From: Streptomyces ferrugineus
Lineage (GTDB): Bacteria; Actinomycetota; Actinomycetes; Streptomycetales; Streptomycetaceae
Assembly (NCBI RefSeq): GCF_015160855.1
Contig: NZ_CP063373.1
Location: forward strand, 3,906,001-3,970,000
Direction of reading: 5' to 3'
Length of the DNA stretch: 64,000 nucleotides
Shown: one piece after another, positions 56,983 to 64,000 of the stretch
How the letters are laid out: each line of letters opens with the position of its first letter
Position numbering within the stretch: the stretch's first letter is position 1
Made by a program: the position numbers and the translations under genes
The notes under the pieces: model-generated
What the model was told of the DNA's origin: nothing
Seen by the model: only the letters and a program-made list of their open reading frames with translations
Databases searched by the model: none

Positions 56983-57916
56983 CGGCGACCACCACCGGCC
57001 TGTGACAGCCGAGACCGCGGCGTGCCCGCGTGCCGTGGCACCAACCTCATGAGACGACACAACTGATACGGAGGCTGACGGCACCGCTACCGACGCCGTA
57101 CGAGGCATCCCGGATCAAATTGCTCTTCACATCCTGGCCGTGCTGCGCAGCCTTCCGTGCAGCCCACACGCGCAGGCCTCGGATCCAACGCATCCATGGA
57201 TGCGTTGGGGTGGGGGCATTGCTAGGCTTGCTCACGGTGTTCCCTTCACTTCCTTTCACTACCTGATTGGGTGGGGCATCACGCAGAGAGCCCCCTGACG
57301 CTGGCCTGAGAAACTCGCGTTATGGCGGGGCTCCTGCTGTTTCAGCAGTGTAGTGAGCGGCGAAGCCAGCGTGGTCAGTCGGCGTAACACAACTACCCTC
57401 TGCGCTCCTGACTGTGACGTTGCGTCACCTTTTTCGCGTTGATTCGCGACGCAACACGGCGGAACGCAGCTCTCCATACTTCTGCTGTGCGTCTCGTCAC
57501 ACTTGGCGGGGCCCTCCTCCTGTGGCGGGACGACGTACACCGTAGGGAGTCGGATCGGCCACCGCACAAAGCCGCCGCCACTCTCGGCCACCAGCTACCT
57601 TTTCGCACGTCACAGCGGGGGAGTAGCGGCGAGTTTCATCTAGTTACCGCGAGGGAGCGAACTGAGGCCAACTAGAGCTAGGTAGGGTCAACTGCGGTTT
57701 TCCAGAATGGCTGAATCGCGTAGGAAAGCCTCATAGTGAGACCCCGGGGGTGACCGTGAACACCTCGTCTGCGTCCCACTCGCCGAGAACCTCGTCAAAG
57801 TGCCTGGATTCAGCATGTTTTCGCGGCGCCACGCGTACTCTGCCTCGCAGGCCTAGGCGTCGGGTCAGAAGACCGTTCGGGCGTCACAGAGCTGACCTGT
57901 CAATAGCGTCTCCTCG
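56983..57916. other. 934-bp non-coding region with palindromes and repeated words
   Basis: CCAACGCATCCATGGATGCGTTGG (57185-57208) is a perfect 24-bp palindrome, reported in two parts: CCAACGCATCCA and its complement. GTGACGTTGCGTCAC (57414-57428) is an inverted repeat, and GTTGCGTC/GACGCAAC (57419-57426 with 57448-57455) makes a larger stem; GCGTCTCGTCAC at 57488 is a related word. G+C is lower than around it. No convincing gene on either strand (a 110-codon leftward frame at 57259-57591 has no typical codon pattern). It may contain an origin, operator cluster or promoter for the leftward packaging genes. Confidence 0.5.
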
Positions 57917-58561
57917 TCATCCGTCGACCACCTCGGCGTCGACGACGTCGCCGTTCTCGAGCTGTGGCGGGTACTCCACCGCGAACAGGCTGCGGTCTAG
58001 GCGCTCTGCGAGGGCGGCCAGGTCGACGACCTGTTCCTCGGGGCCGACGGGTACGTCGCCCAGGCCGTTGATCTCGACCGCGACGACAGCGTCTTTGCCG
58101 TAGTGCTCGCGGTGCTGGCGCTCCAAATACCAGGCGTCGGCGCGCCAGTCGGGCGATGTGCGGTCCTCTACGGTCTCCTCGACGATCTCGCCGGTCACGG
58201 AGTCGCGGAACCGGCGGGTGGTGACCTTGGTGACGATGCCGCCGTCGGCGACGCGGCGGATGTTCATCATGGCGCGCGCGGCCGCCGTGGCGCGGGCGGT
58301 GCGGACTTTCTCGTACAGGGCTGCGTACTCCTCCTCGTCGGGGTCCGGGTCTTCGCCTGCCTCGCGGGCTTCGACTTCGGCGCGTCCGCGGGCCATCCAC
58401 GCCAGGAAGCTCGAGCGGGAGACCCCGGCCATCTCGGCGGCCAGCTCGACGGCCACGCCCGTGCGCGAGGCGCCGACGAGGCGCGCCTCGACCTCTTCGG
58501 AGAGCAGGCGTGGGCGACCGCTGCGGCTCTGCGGCCGGCGTGCCTTGCGTCGGGTGGACAT
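57917..58561 (-). CDS. phage terminase small subunit-like protein
   Basis: A 214-residue protein. An N-terminal basic arm precedes an HTH (VAVELAAEMAGVSRSSFLAWMARGR), then a coiled acidic helix (EAREAGEDPDPDEEEYAALYEKVRTARATAAARAMMN), a central segment with DWRADAWYLERQHREHYGKD, which is the phage TerS-like signature, and an acidic C-terminus. TerS recognises the packaging site. No large-subunit ATPase follows on this strand. Alternative is a generic HTH protein. ATG at 58561. Directly downstream of the ParB-like gene (20 bp). Confidence 0.55.
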   Translation of the reverse strand: MSTRRKARRPQSRSGRPRLLSEEVEARLVGASRTGVAVELAAEMAGVSRSSFLAWMARGRAEVEAREAGEDPDPDEEEYAALYEKVRTARATAAARAMMNIRRVADGGIVTKVTTRRFRDSVTGEIVEETVEDRTSPDWRADAWYLERQHREHYGKDAVVAVEINGLGDVPVGPEEQVVDLAALAERLDRSLFAVEYPPQLENGDVVDAEVVDG

Positions 58562-58581
58562 GGTGTTCCTCGGAGGGCGGG

Positions 58582-59220
58582 TCAGCGGCTGGAGGTGAAC
58601 ATGTGCCCGCACGCGGGGCACGTGGCGTGGGGAGCGCGGCCCTCGCCGTCGGGGCTGAGCTTGTCGCCGTCGCGTTCTCCGTCGTCGGGCAGGTGGAGCA
58701 GGGGCGTCTCGTCCTCGCGGCCGCCGCCGGGGAGGGTCTCGGGGTCGACCTGGCCGAGCATCTTGTCGATCTCTTCGTGCGGGATGGCTAGGGAGTCGAA
58801 CAGCTCCGCCTCGTTGGTGGCTAGGTCCTCGAGGACCTCGGCGAGTTCGCGGGGGTCCCATCCGCCCTCGCCGGGCAGTCGGTTCAACTTGATGGCCAGG
58901 GCCTCGGCTTCGGCATCGTTCTTCGATGACCAGCCGCGCAGGATGGGAACGAGCCAGCCGCCGTCCTCGTCGATGGCGATGCCGCTCGGCGCGCGCATGC
59001 CGCGGGACTGCATCTCGATCAGGGACTCACGGCGGCCGTGGCCGTGGAGGGTTTGCTGGGTGCGCTCGTCGACGACTGGTATCTCCACTAGGCCGTGCAT
59101 GTCGATCGACGCGATGATGAGCTCGAGTTCGTGCCGCTTCGGGTTACGGGCCGCCGGTGTCAGGTCGGTGAGCGGCACGTAGGCGATGAAGCGCGGCGGC
59201 CTGGCGATCGTCTCGGTCAC
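58582..59220 (-). CDS. ParB/Srx-like nuclease domain protein
   Basis: A 212-residue protein with an N-terminal ParB-like fold: FIAYVPLTDLTPAARNPKRHELELIIASIDMHGLVEIPVVDERTQQTLHGHGRRESLIEMQ (GHGRR matches the ParB GxxR box), a partner segment WDPRELAEVLEDL, and a C-terminal zinc-ribbon-like CPACGHMF. Such proteins in phages bind DNA near methyltransferases or packaging genes. The start is unsure: GTG 59220 or ATG 59328 (which would add MTACPACEAGRRG with another CxxC and has a better-placed GAGG). Confidence 0.75.
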   Translation of the reverse strand: MTETIARPPRFIAYVPLTDLTPAARNPKRHELELIIASIDMHGLVEIPVVDERTQQTLHGHGRRESLIEMQSRGMRAPSGIAIDEDGGWLVPILRGWSSKNDAEAEALAIKLNRLPGEGGWDPRELAEVLEDLATNEAELFDSLAIPHEEIDKMLGQVDPETLPGGGREDETPLLHLPDDGERDGDKLSPDGEGRAPHATCPACGHMFTSSR

Positions 59221-59649
59221 GGCTGGTGCGGTCCTCTCCCATGCGTCGGTGTCCGGCAGCGGGAGAGGGCTGCGAGCCCGCGGACTCCTACCGCGGCGCC
59301 CCGCCTCGCAAGCGGGGCATGCCGTCATGGCCGGCCCTCACCCGCCGCCGGGCCGGTTCCGCCCTCGTACCGGATGGGGCGGAGCCGGAGCTCGGCCGCG
59401 TTCGGTGACGTCGCCGAATGCTGCAGAGCCGCAAGGAAGGTAGGAGGGCGCGCTGTTAGCGTCGCGTCCTCCACAAGGCGTTGCCCTGGGTGTACTATTC
59501 GGATCGGCTGGGAGAGCAACCCAGCTACCTGGGCCTAGGTGTAACAAAAAGCGGCCGGCGGCGTACCTCAAAGCGACGCCCCGAGACACCCCGCCCGGGA
59601 GGACCAAAACCCTGGGCCACGGCGTCCGGGGAAAGAGAGGAACACCCAG
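59221..59649. other. gap between leftward packaging and rightward replication blocks
   Basis: About 430 bp without a supported gene except for a possible extension of the ParB-like gene to 59328. It must hold divergent promoters; TACTATTC at 59491 is a candidate -10. GGAGCCGGAGCTC and GCCGCAAGG... blocks show no clear fold. Confidence 0.4.
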
Positions 59650-60252
59650 ATGTCGAACGACGTCGCCGACGGCACCCCGGTTGAGGAGCCGAAGGAGCTC
59701 CCCCTGCCGTCTCTTGCGCTGATTGGTGCGCTTGCCCGCGCCATGGAAGAGCATCAGGAGGTGGTCATCAAGCCGCGGAAGGACGCGCCGAAGGTGCCTC
59801 TGGTCGAGGGCTTCTTGAAGGAGAGGCGCAAGGACCTCGTCGTGGATGTCGATGGCGTAGAGGTCGGGTACTACAAGGTCTCCACCACCAGGGACCGGTT
59901 CGAGGTGGCCGACCGGTCCGCGTTCGACGCCTACGCAGAGGGCAAGGGCGAGATCGACATCGTCATCACCGCGAAGCCTGCGTTCGAGAAGGCGGCGCTC
60001 AAGCACGCCACTGTCAGCCAGGAGACCGGCACCGTCTTCGACCGGCGGACCGGTGAGGAAATCCCCGGCGTCAAGTTCGTCCCGGGCGGGCAGCCCACTG
60101 GCAATGTCACCTGGACATGGAAGAAGCGCAATGGGGAGCCGGTCGGTAAGGACGTACTGCTGAGGGCTTACCGGGGCGGTCGACTCGACGAACTGCTGAA
60201 GGAGACGCCGGAGTTGCTGCCCACGAGGCAGCCCGGCGCGAGCGACGAGTGA
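59650..60252 (+). CDS. hypothetical protein of the replication block
   Basis: A 200-residue soluble protein not recognised. Predicted helices at the N-terminus (LALIGALARAMEEHQEVVIKP) precede beta-rich segments (LVVDVDGVEVGYYKVSTTRDRFEVAD, GEIDIVITAKPAFEKAALKHATV, VFDRRTGEEIPGVKFVPGG) and a C-terminal helix. First gene of a rightward operon of six; ATG after AGAGAGG. Placement suggests a role in element DNA replication or its control. Confidence 0.7.
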   Translation: MSNDVADGTPVEEPKELPLPSLALIGALARAMEEHQEVVIKPRKDAPKVPLVEGFLKERRKDLVVDVDGVEVGYYKVSTTRDRFEVADRSAFDAYAEGKGEIDIVITAKPAFEKAALKHATVSQETGTVFDRRTGEEIPGVKFVPGGQPTGNVTWTWKKRNGEPVGKDVLLRAYRGGRLDELLKETPELLPTRQPGASDE

Positions 60253-60311
60253 CGACGGCCGCTTGGGTCCGGCCTCCTGCGGCCGGGCCCCTCTCCCCAG
60301 GAACCCAGACC

Positions 60312-60593
60312 ATGACCACGACTGCGACCGACCGGAGTCGGAACTTCTCCGACCGAGCGCACCGCATTCTTTTCGAGCTCGCCATGCATCCCGACGGCGA
60401 GTGGGTCGGCGTGACGTCCATCTACACCAGTCTCGGGCTGAACTCTCACGAGGTTCGCGGCGCCCTCACCGAACTGCGCAACGCGGGCATGGCCGAGAGG
60501 AAACGGCGCTACGTGCGCGACGAAAAGACCGGCCGCCGGACACACCGCACCTACTTCCGCCTGACCGACACCACCAGCGAGGCATCCGCATGA
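60312..60593 (+). CDS. small winged-helix protein
   Basis: A 93-residue winged-helix protein: RAHRILFELAMHPDGEWVGVTSIYTSLGLNSHEVRGALTELRNAGMAERKRRYVRDEKTGRRTHRTYFRL, i.e. HTH plus a long basic wing. Its TGA overlaps the next ATG (ATGA), so it is translated with the initiator-like protein and may regulate the operon or assist origin binding. Confidence 0.75.
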   Translation: MTTTATDRSRNFSDRAHRILFELAMHPDGEWVGVTSIYTSLGLNSHEVRGALTELRNAGMAERKRRYVRDEKTGRRTHRTYFRLTDTTSEASA

Positions 60594-61642
60594 CCAGCCG
60601 CCTAGCGAGCCCCACGGCGGTCCGTCACAACCGGCGTCGCCCCTACTACGTCCACGTAGAGTCGACGACCGTCCGCAACACGCGCCTCAGCTACCGGGCG
60701 CTCGGGCTGTTGACCTATCTCCTCGATCAGAAGGAGGGGTGGCAGGTTCGGTCCGACCAACTCTCCAAAGGAGAGGGCCGCGAGGGACGTGAAGCCATAC
60801 GGACCACGCTGCGCCTGCTCGCGGCTGAAGGCCACTACCGCCTCGAGCGGCGCCGACTGCGCAACGGCAAGGTAGTCATGGGCACGGCGGTGTCGGAGTA
60901 TCCCGTGGAACAGTGGATCAAGGATCACGAGATTTTCAGCACCCAGAAGGATCCGGCCGTCCCCGTCGTCGAGCAGGAGGACGGCACGTTCTTCGTCGAG
61001 TACCCCGACGGCACCCTCGGCAGTGACGGGTTCGAGATCGACCCGTACGACGACGCGGAACCCCCCGCCGACCCGGAACCTGAGCCGGGTAAGGGCTTGG
61101 CTGAAGAGGAGCCACCCGCCGAGGAGCAGCAGCCCGCCACACCGCCGAAGAACGCCACCCGTACGCGACGCCCTCGCCGAACTCCAGCACAGAAGGCCGC
61201 CGATGACGCGAAGAAGGAGGCTGCAGCCAACCAGAAGGCCGAGGAGAAGGCTGCCCTGGACGCGGCCGCTGAGGAAGTCGCCAAGTGGTGGTGGGACGAC
61301 GCCGAGAAGCACCTCGGCCCATTCGTCGGCAAGACGAACGGCTACGTCGCCATGCGCGGCATGGTGAAAAAGGCGCTGGAGAAGGGCTACACCAAGCGGC
61401 AGTGCGCGGACGCCCTCCGGCACGCACGCAAACACCTACCAAGCGCGCAGCAGTGGCAGAACGCCCTTGGGGTCATCACCAACCGCATTGTTCCGAACCA
61501 GTCCAACGGGCGGGCCCCGTACAGCGACTCGGCGACCTGGGGCTACCAGGGCGACGATCCGCCAAGCACGCCCGTCGGCACCACCAGCACCCCGGCAGAC
61601 GACCTTGACGACGCCACCTTCGGCGTCCTCGCACGACCGTAA
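60590..61642 (+). CDS. replication initiator-like protein
   Basis: A 350-residue protein. Residues 1-110 form a winged-helix domain common in phage replication initiators (RPYYVHVESTTVRNTRLSYRALGLLTYLLDQKEGWQVRSDQLSKG..EAIRTTLRLLAAEGHYRLERRRLRNG). An acidic Pro-rich linker and a Lys/Ala coiled stretch (AADDAKKEAAANQKAEEKAALDAA) lead to a C-terminal helical domain (WWWDDAEKHLGPFVGKTNGYVAMRGMVKKALEKGYTKRQCADALRHARKHLP). With the DnaC-like gene 11 bp downstream, it is the probable initiator that recruits the helicase loader, like DnaD/phage O-P pairs. Confidence 0.7.
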   Translation: MTSRLASPTAVRHNRRRPYYVHVESTTVRNTRLSYRALGLLTYLLDQKEGWQVRSDQLSKGEGREGREAIRTTLRLLAAEGHYRLERRRLRNGKVVMGTAVSEYPVEQWIKDHEIFSTQKDPAVPVVEQEDGTFFVEYPDGTLGSDGFEIDPYDDAEPPADPEPEPGKGLAEEEPPAEEQQPATPPKNATRTRRPRRTPAQKAADDAKKEAAANQKAEEKAALDAAAEEVAKWWWDDAEKHLGPFVGKTNGYVAMRGMVKKALEKGYTKRQCADALRHARKHLPSAQQWQNALGVITNRIVPNQSNGRAPYSDSATWGYQGDDPPSTPVGTTSTPADDLDDATFGVLARP

Positions 61643-61653
61643 GGAGCGCCACG

Positions 61654-62472
61654 ATGTCGGTCACCACGGACACCCGAGCCCCCGCTCCGGCGCGCGGCCT
61701 GAACGCCCTTGGAGATTTGAGCGCTCATCTCCTCGGTGTCCTCGAGCGCGGCGGCGCCGACATGTCCCAACTCGGCGTGCCCGCCCAGCCCGAGCCGGAG
61801 GACGGCCTCTGGGAAGACGTGGCCGTACCGCAGGCCCGCGCGCGGCGGAACATATGGCGGAACAGCATCCTCGATGCCTCGCACGACGAGTACCTGTCGT
61901 TTCGGCTCGACCACCTGGACGAGAACCAGAAGCCGAACACGCTTCGGAAGTGGCTCAAGTCGCTGGTGGAGGCTAAGAAGCTCGGTGCGCGGCCGTCGCA
62001 CCTCAACCTGATCATGACGGGCAACATCGGCAGTGGGAAGACAGCCGGGGCAATAACGATCGGCAACGAGGCAGCGGAGCGGGGCCTGTGGACCCTGTTC
62101 GTCAAGCATGCCACCTACCTGACTTGGCGGCGCCCGGACTCTGCACCACGCAACTTGAAGGCATGGGAGGTGCGCAAGCAGTTCGTGGAATGCGACCTGC
62201 TCATCCTCGACGAGCTTTGTGGCGAGATGGACATGACTGCCACCGAGTTCGCTCGCAGGGAGACCATCGACCTGATCGAATCCCGGATCGCGTCCGGTCG
62301 GCCCACGGCGTACACCACGAACCTGCGCAGCCGCAGGCAGCCGGGCAGTCAGGGCATGGGCGTGGTGGACATCCTGGGGGAGCGGCTGCTTTCCCGGCTC
62401 GAGTCCTCCGCCCACCTGGTGAAGGTCGTGGGCCCGGACAGGCGGAAGCCGGCGAAGCCGCTCGACTGGTGA
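61654..62472 (+). CDS. DnaC-like helicase loader (AAA+ ATPase)
   Basis: A 272-residue AAA+ protein. Walker A is MTGNIGSGKTAGAITIGN (Lys about 129), Walker B DLLILDELCGEMDM (Asp-Glu about 186-187), sensor 1 TAYTTNL and the arginine-finger region GERLLSRLESSAHLVKV. The spacing is that of DnaC/IstB-type loaders. Upstream ~120 residues form a helical N-terminal domain. It loads the host replicative helicase on the element's origin. ATG after AAGGAG. Confidence 0.88.
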   Translation: MSVTTDTRAPAPARGLNALGDLSAHLLGVLERGGADMSQLGVPAQPEPEDGLWEDVAVPQARARRNIWRNSILDASHDEYLSFRLDHLDENQKPNTLRKWLKSLVEAKKLGARPSHLNLIMTGNIGSGKTAGAITIGNEAAERGLWTLFVKHATYLTWRRPDSAPRNLKAWEVRKQFVECDLLILDELCGEMDMTATEFARRETIDLIESRIASGRPTAYTTNLRSRRQPGSQGMGVVDILGERLLSRLESSAHLVKVVGPDRRKPAKPLDW

Positions 62473-62626
62473 CCACCGGAGCGAATAGGCCTATGTGTCC
62501 TGGAAACTGACGAGGTGGGAGTTGCAGACGCAGGCGCAAGAGGCGAAAGACGCTATATCGTTTAGTCGATCCGGAAGGCTATGAGCATACGCCGACCGGG
62601 GAGACCCGAACGAGAGGAAAGGTGTC

Positions 62627-63805
62627 TTGAAACGTCTGTCCGCCCGCTCAGACACGGATGAGGAGCCAAAAGCTCTCGATGACTCCGATGTACCGCCCCT
62701 CAGTGGCCGGGAGCGCTTTGGTGCTGGGCTGACCGCCCTGGGCGGGGCCGCCGTCGGAGGCCTCGGTTTCTATGCATCGTTCGACGCTGTGTCCAAGGCG
62801 GCCGCGTCCTGGGGCTTCACCGAACCGTGGGTCCTGCCCACCGCCATCGACTCAGCCATCCCCGTCTTCACCGGGGCGTATCTCTTTCTCATCCGTATGG
62901 ACATGCCGCTGTGGTGGGCGCGGCTCGTTCCCTGGGCCCTGAGCCTGGTCACCTGCGCGCTGAACGTCGCCTCCGGCGACTCCCTGTGGTCCAAGGTCGC
63001 CCACGGGGCCATGTCCCTGCTCTGGGTCGCCGTCTCCGAGATCGCCGCGCACACATACGCCGTCCGCATCGGCGCGGCCACCGGCCGCCGCCGGATGGAC
63101 AAGGTGCGGCGGTCCCGTTGGTTTCTCGACCCTGTGGCCACCTTCCTGCTCTGGCGCCGCATGCAGTTGTGGGAGCTGTCGTCGTACGACAAGGCCCTCG
63201 AGCTCGAGCAGGAACGGCTCGAGTACCGGGCGCTGCTGCGTAGCAAGTTCGGTCGGGCCTGGCGCAGGAAGGCGCCCGTCGAATCGCTGCTTCCGCTGCA
63301 GCTCGTCCGCCACGGCCGCCCACTCAGGGAGACAGCCGCCGCCGGCCTGCTCGCAGCGGGCATCGAGCCCACAGGCATCTTCGCCTCAGCACCTGAGCCG
63401 CCCGTGCTTCCGGCCCCGGCCCTTCCGGTTCCGGGGGTGCCCGTCGTGCCCGCCCCGGCCAAGCCCCCGACTCCGTCCGTTCTGCCAGCCGTCAAAAAGC
63501 CCCGCCCCGTCGCGGTCACCGCGCCTGCGCAGCAGGGCGGCATCCCGCAGTGGAGTACCGAAGGTGAGCTGTACGAGATCATCAAGGACGTCATCGACAA
63601 CGGCCGCCGGGACGTGTTCAACGGACCGCTGACCGGCAGGGCGATCGGCCTGGTGCTCGGCAAGCACGAGGGCGAGGGGCGTAAGGTCCGTAGCCGCCTC
63701 ATCAAGACCTATGCGGCGACGAAGGGCATCAGCATCCCGGACAAGGCCACCATGAACCAGGTCTTCGCCTTGTTTGGCCAAGCGCTGACGCCAGCCAACC
63801 CGTAG
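62627..63805 (+). CDS. DUF2637 (SpdB-like) membrane protein
   Basis: A 392-residue protein with four membrane helices in the first ~145 residues (GAGLTALGGAAVGGLGFYASF, TAIDSAIPVFTGAYLFLI, WWARLVPWALSLVTCALNV, VAHGAMSLLWVAVSEIAAH), the DUF2637 pattern found in Streptomyces plasmid/ICE spread proteins. A charged coiled region (DKALELEQERLEYRALLRSKF), a Pro-rich linker and a C-terminal HTH-like domain (FNGPLTGRAIGLVLGKHEGEGRKVRSRLIKTYA) follow. TTG start after GGAAAGG. A role in intramycelial spreading or in regulating replication is inferred. Confidence 0.82.
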   Translation: MKRLSARSDTDEEPKALDDSDVPPLSGRERFGAGLTALGGAAVGGLGFYASFDAVSKAAASWGFTEPWVLPTAIDSAIPVFTGAYLFLIRMDMPLWWARLVPWALSLVTCALNVASGDSLWSKVAHGAMSLLWVAVSEIAAHTYAVRIGAATGRRRMDKVRRSRWFLDPVATFLLWRRMQLWELSSYDKALELEQERLEYRALLRSKFGRAWRRKAPVESLLPLQLVRHGRPLRETAAAGLLAAGIEPTGIFASAPEPPVLPAPALPVPGVPVVPAPAKPPTPSVLPAVKKPRPVAVTAPAQQGGIPQWSTEGELYEIIKDVIDNGRRDVFNGPLTGRAIGLVLGKHEGEGRKVRSRLIKTYAATKGISIPDKATMNQVFALFGQALTPANP

Positions 63806-63831
63806 GGCATCCTGCCCCTACCCGTACCGAA

Positions 63832-63863
63832 GCGGCGGGCTCCCCACCTGGGGTGCCCGCCGC
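63832..63863 (+). terminator. hairpin between DUF2637 and the next gene
   Basis: GCGGCGGGC (63832-63840) pairs with GCCCGCCGC (63855-63863), with further pairing CCCC/GGGG inside. It lies 26 bp after the DUF2637 stop; the next start is only 5 nt beyond, so partial read-through or attenuation is likely. Confidence 0.65.
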
Positions 63864-63867
63864 CTGC

Positions 63868-64000
63868 ATGATCGGACCCTTCCACATGACACCGGAGATC
63901 CTGGCCCGGGTCGCTTCCGCTCGAGCGGCCCGTGACCTGTCCGACCTCGCCCGGCAGGCTGTCGCGACGACCGCACAGACCGCCAGCCCGACGGAGCGCA
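63868..64000 (+). CDS. start of an unidentified protein, cut by the window end
   Basis: From ATG 63868 (or ATG 63886) the frame stays open to the edge: MIGPFHMTPEILARVASARA then ARDLSDLARQAVATT. Only 44 codons are visible, helix-forming, no family assignable. It continues the rightward operon. Confidence 0.55.
   Translation, partial: MIGPFHMTPEILARVASARAARDLSDLARQAVATTAQTASPTER

Larger units (their letters stand above)
48414..64000. mobile_element. integrated mobile element, left end near 48.4-48.9 kb, right end outside window
   Basis: From the integrase gene rightwards, base composition falls and codon use loosens compared with the chromosome to the left. The gene content is integrase, excisionase-like HTH, SSB, endolysin-like amidase, terminase-small-like and ParB-like proteins, replication initiator-like, DnaC-like loader and DUF2637. 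No att duplicate can be paired because the right end is not visible. It may be a prophage, phage-plasmid, actinobacterial ICE or satellite. Confidence 0.8.

Noticed and set aside
57259..57591. 110-codon leftward frame in the 0.9-kb gap
   Set aside because: No third-position G+C bias, several rare codons, no start signal and no recognisable domain.

Overview
The window is chromosomal DNA of a Streptomyces or very close relative. The evidence is the extreme G+C of most coding sequence with G/C-ending codons, frequent GTG starts, and families typical of the genus (DUF6421, DUF6214, DUF5134, DUF6986, a CtpI-like P-type ATPase, secreted pectate lyases, a CBM2 esterase, a PASTA-less Ser/Thr kinase). 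No rRNA, tRNA or CRISPR array was recognised.

Layout. 0-10.4 kb: FUSC-type membrane protein (5' end missing), a lactonase, a CbiX-type chelatase, a BadF/BcrA-type sugar kinase overlapping uracil-DNA glycosylase, a BNR-repeat protein, a small membrane protein, and an AidB-like acyl-CoA dehydrogenase divergent from a PaaX regulator. Two genes here (FUSC and AidB-like) are followed by about 162-bp tandem, decayed copies of their own 3' ends. 10.5-14 kb: plant-polymer module with two pectate lyases in one operon and a divergent CE1/PHB-depolymerase-like esterase with a CBM2, preceded by a near-consensus CebR box. 14-26.5 kb: large P-type ATPase, Old Yellow Enzyme divergent from an ArsR-like regulator, xanthine/uracil permease, FprA-type ferredoxin reductase, DUF6214, a DUF305 lipoprotein divergent from a secreted LVIVD-like protein, TetR. 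26.5-41.5 kb: HAD, PAP2, DUF5134, MarR, two VOC proteins, GNAT, GDPD, the coupled DUF6421-SDR-threonine aldolase operon, B3/4 protein, LysR, epimerase, PlsC, DUF4395, thioredoxin, and a flavin reductase preceded by a 26-codon Cys-ending leader peptide. 41.7-48.4 kb: etfB-etfA, a secreted EEP hydrolase, DUF6986 aldolase-like enzyme and a Ser/Thr kinase.

48.4 kb to the right edge: an integrated mobile element with visibly lower G+C and different codon use. It starts with a tyrosine integrase and an AlpA/excisionase-like HTH protein. It continues with an ECF-like sigma factor (containing a TTA codon), two probable control partners, SSB, an endolysin-like amidase, a small membrane protein plus pentapeptide-repeat protein, a terminase-small-subunit-like protein and a ParB-like protein without a visible large terminase. 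A rightward replication block follows: unknown protein, winged helix, replication-initiator-like protein, DnaC-like loader and a DUF2637 (SpdB-like) protein. The right end lies outside the window. The mix of phage (lysis, packaging, helicase loader) and actinobacterial ICE (DUF2637) traits makes a phage, phage-plasmid, AICE or phage satellite all possible.

Regulatory sites inferred from sequence include a DasR-like element before the lactonase, the CebR-like box, a 17-bp motif shared by the permease and DUF6986 genes at equal distance from their starts, a cysteine-attenuator-type leader, a two-state RNA leader before DUF6421, and several strong intrinsic hairpin terminators.
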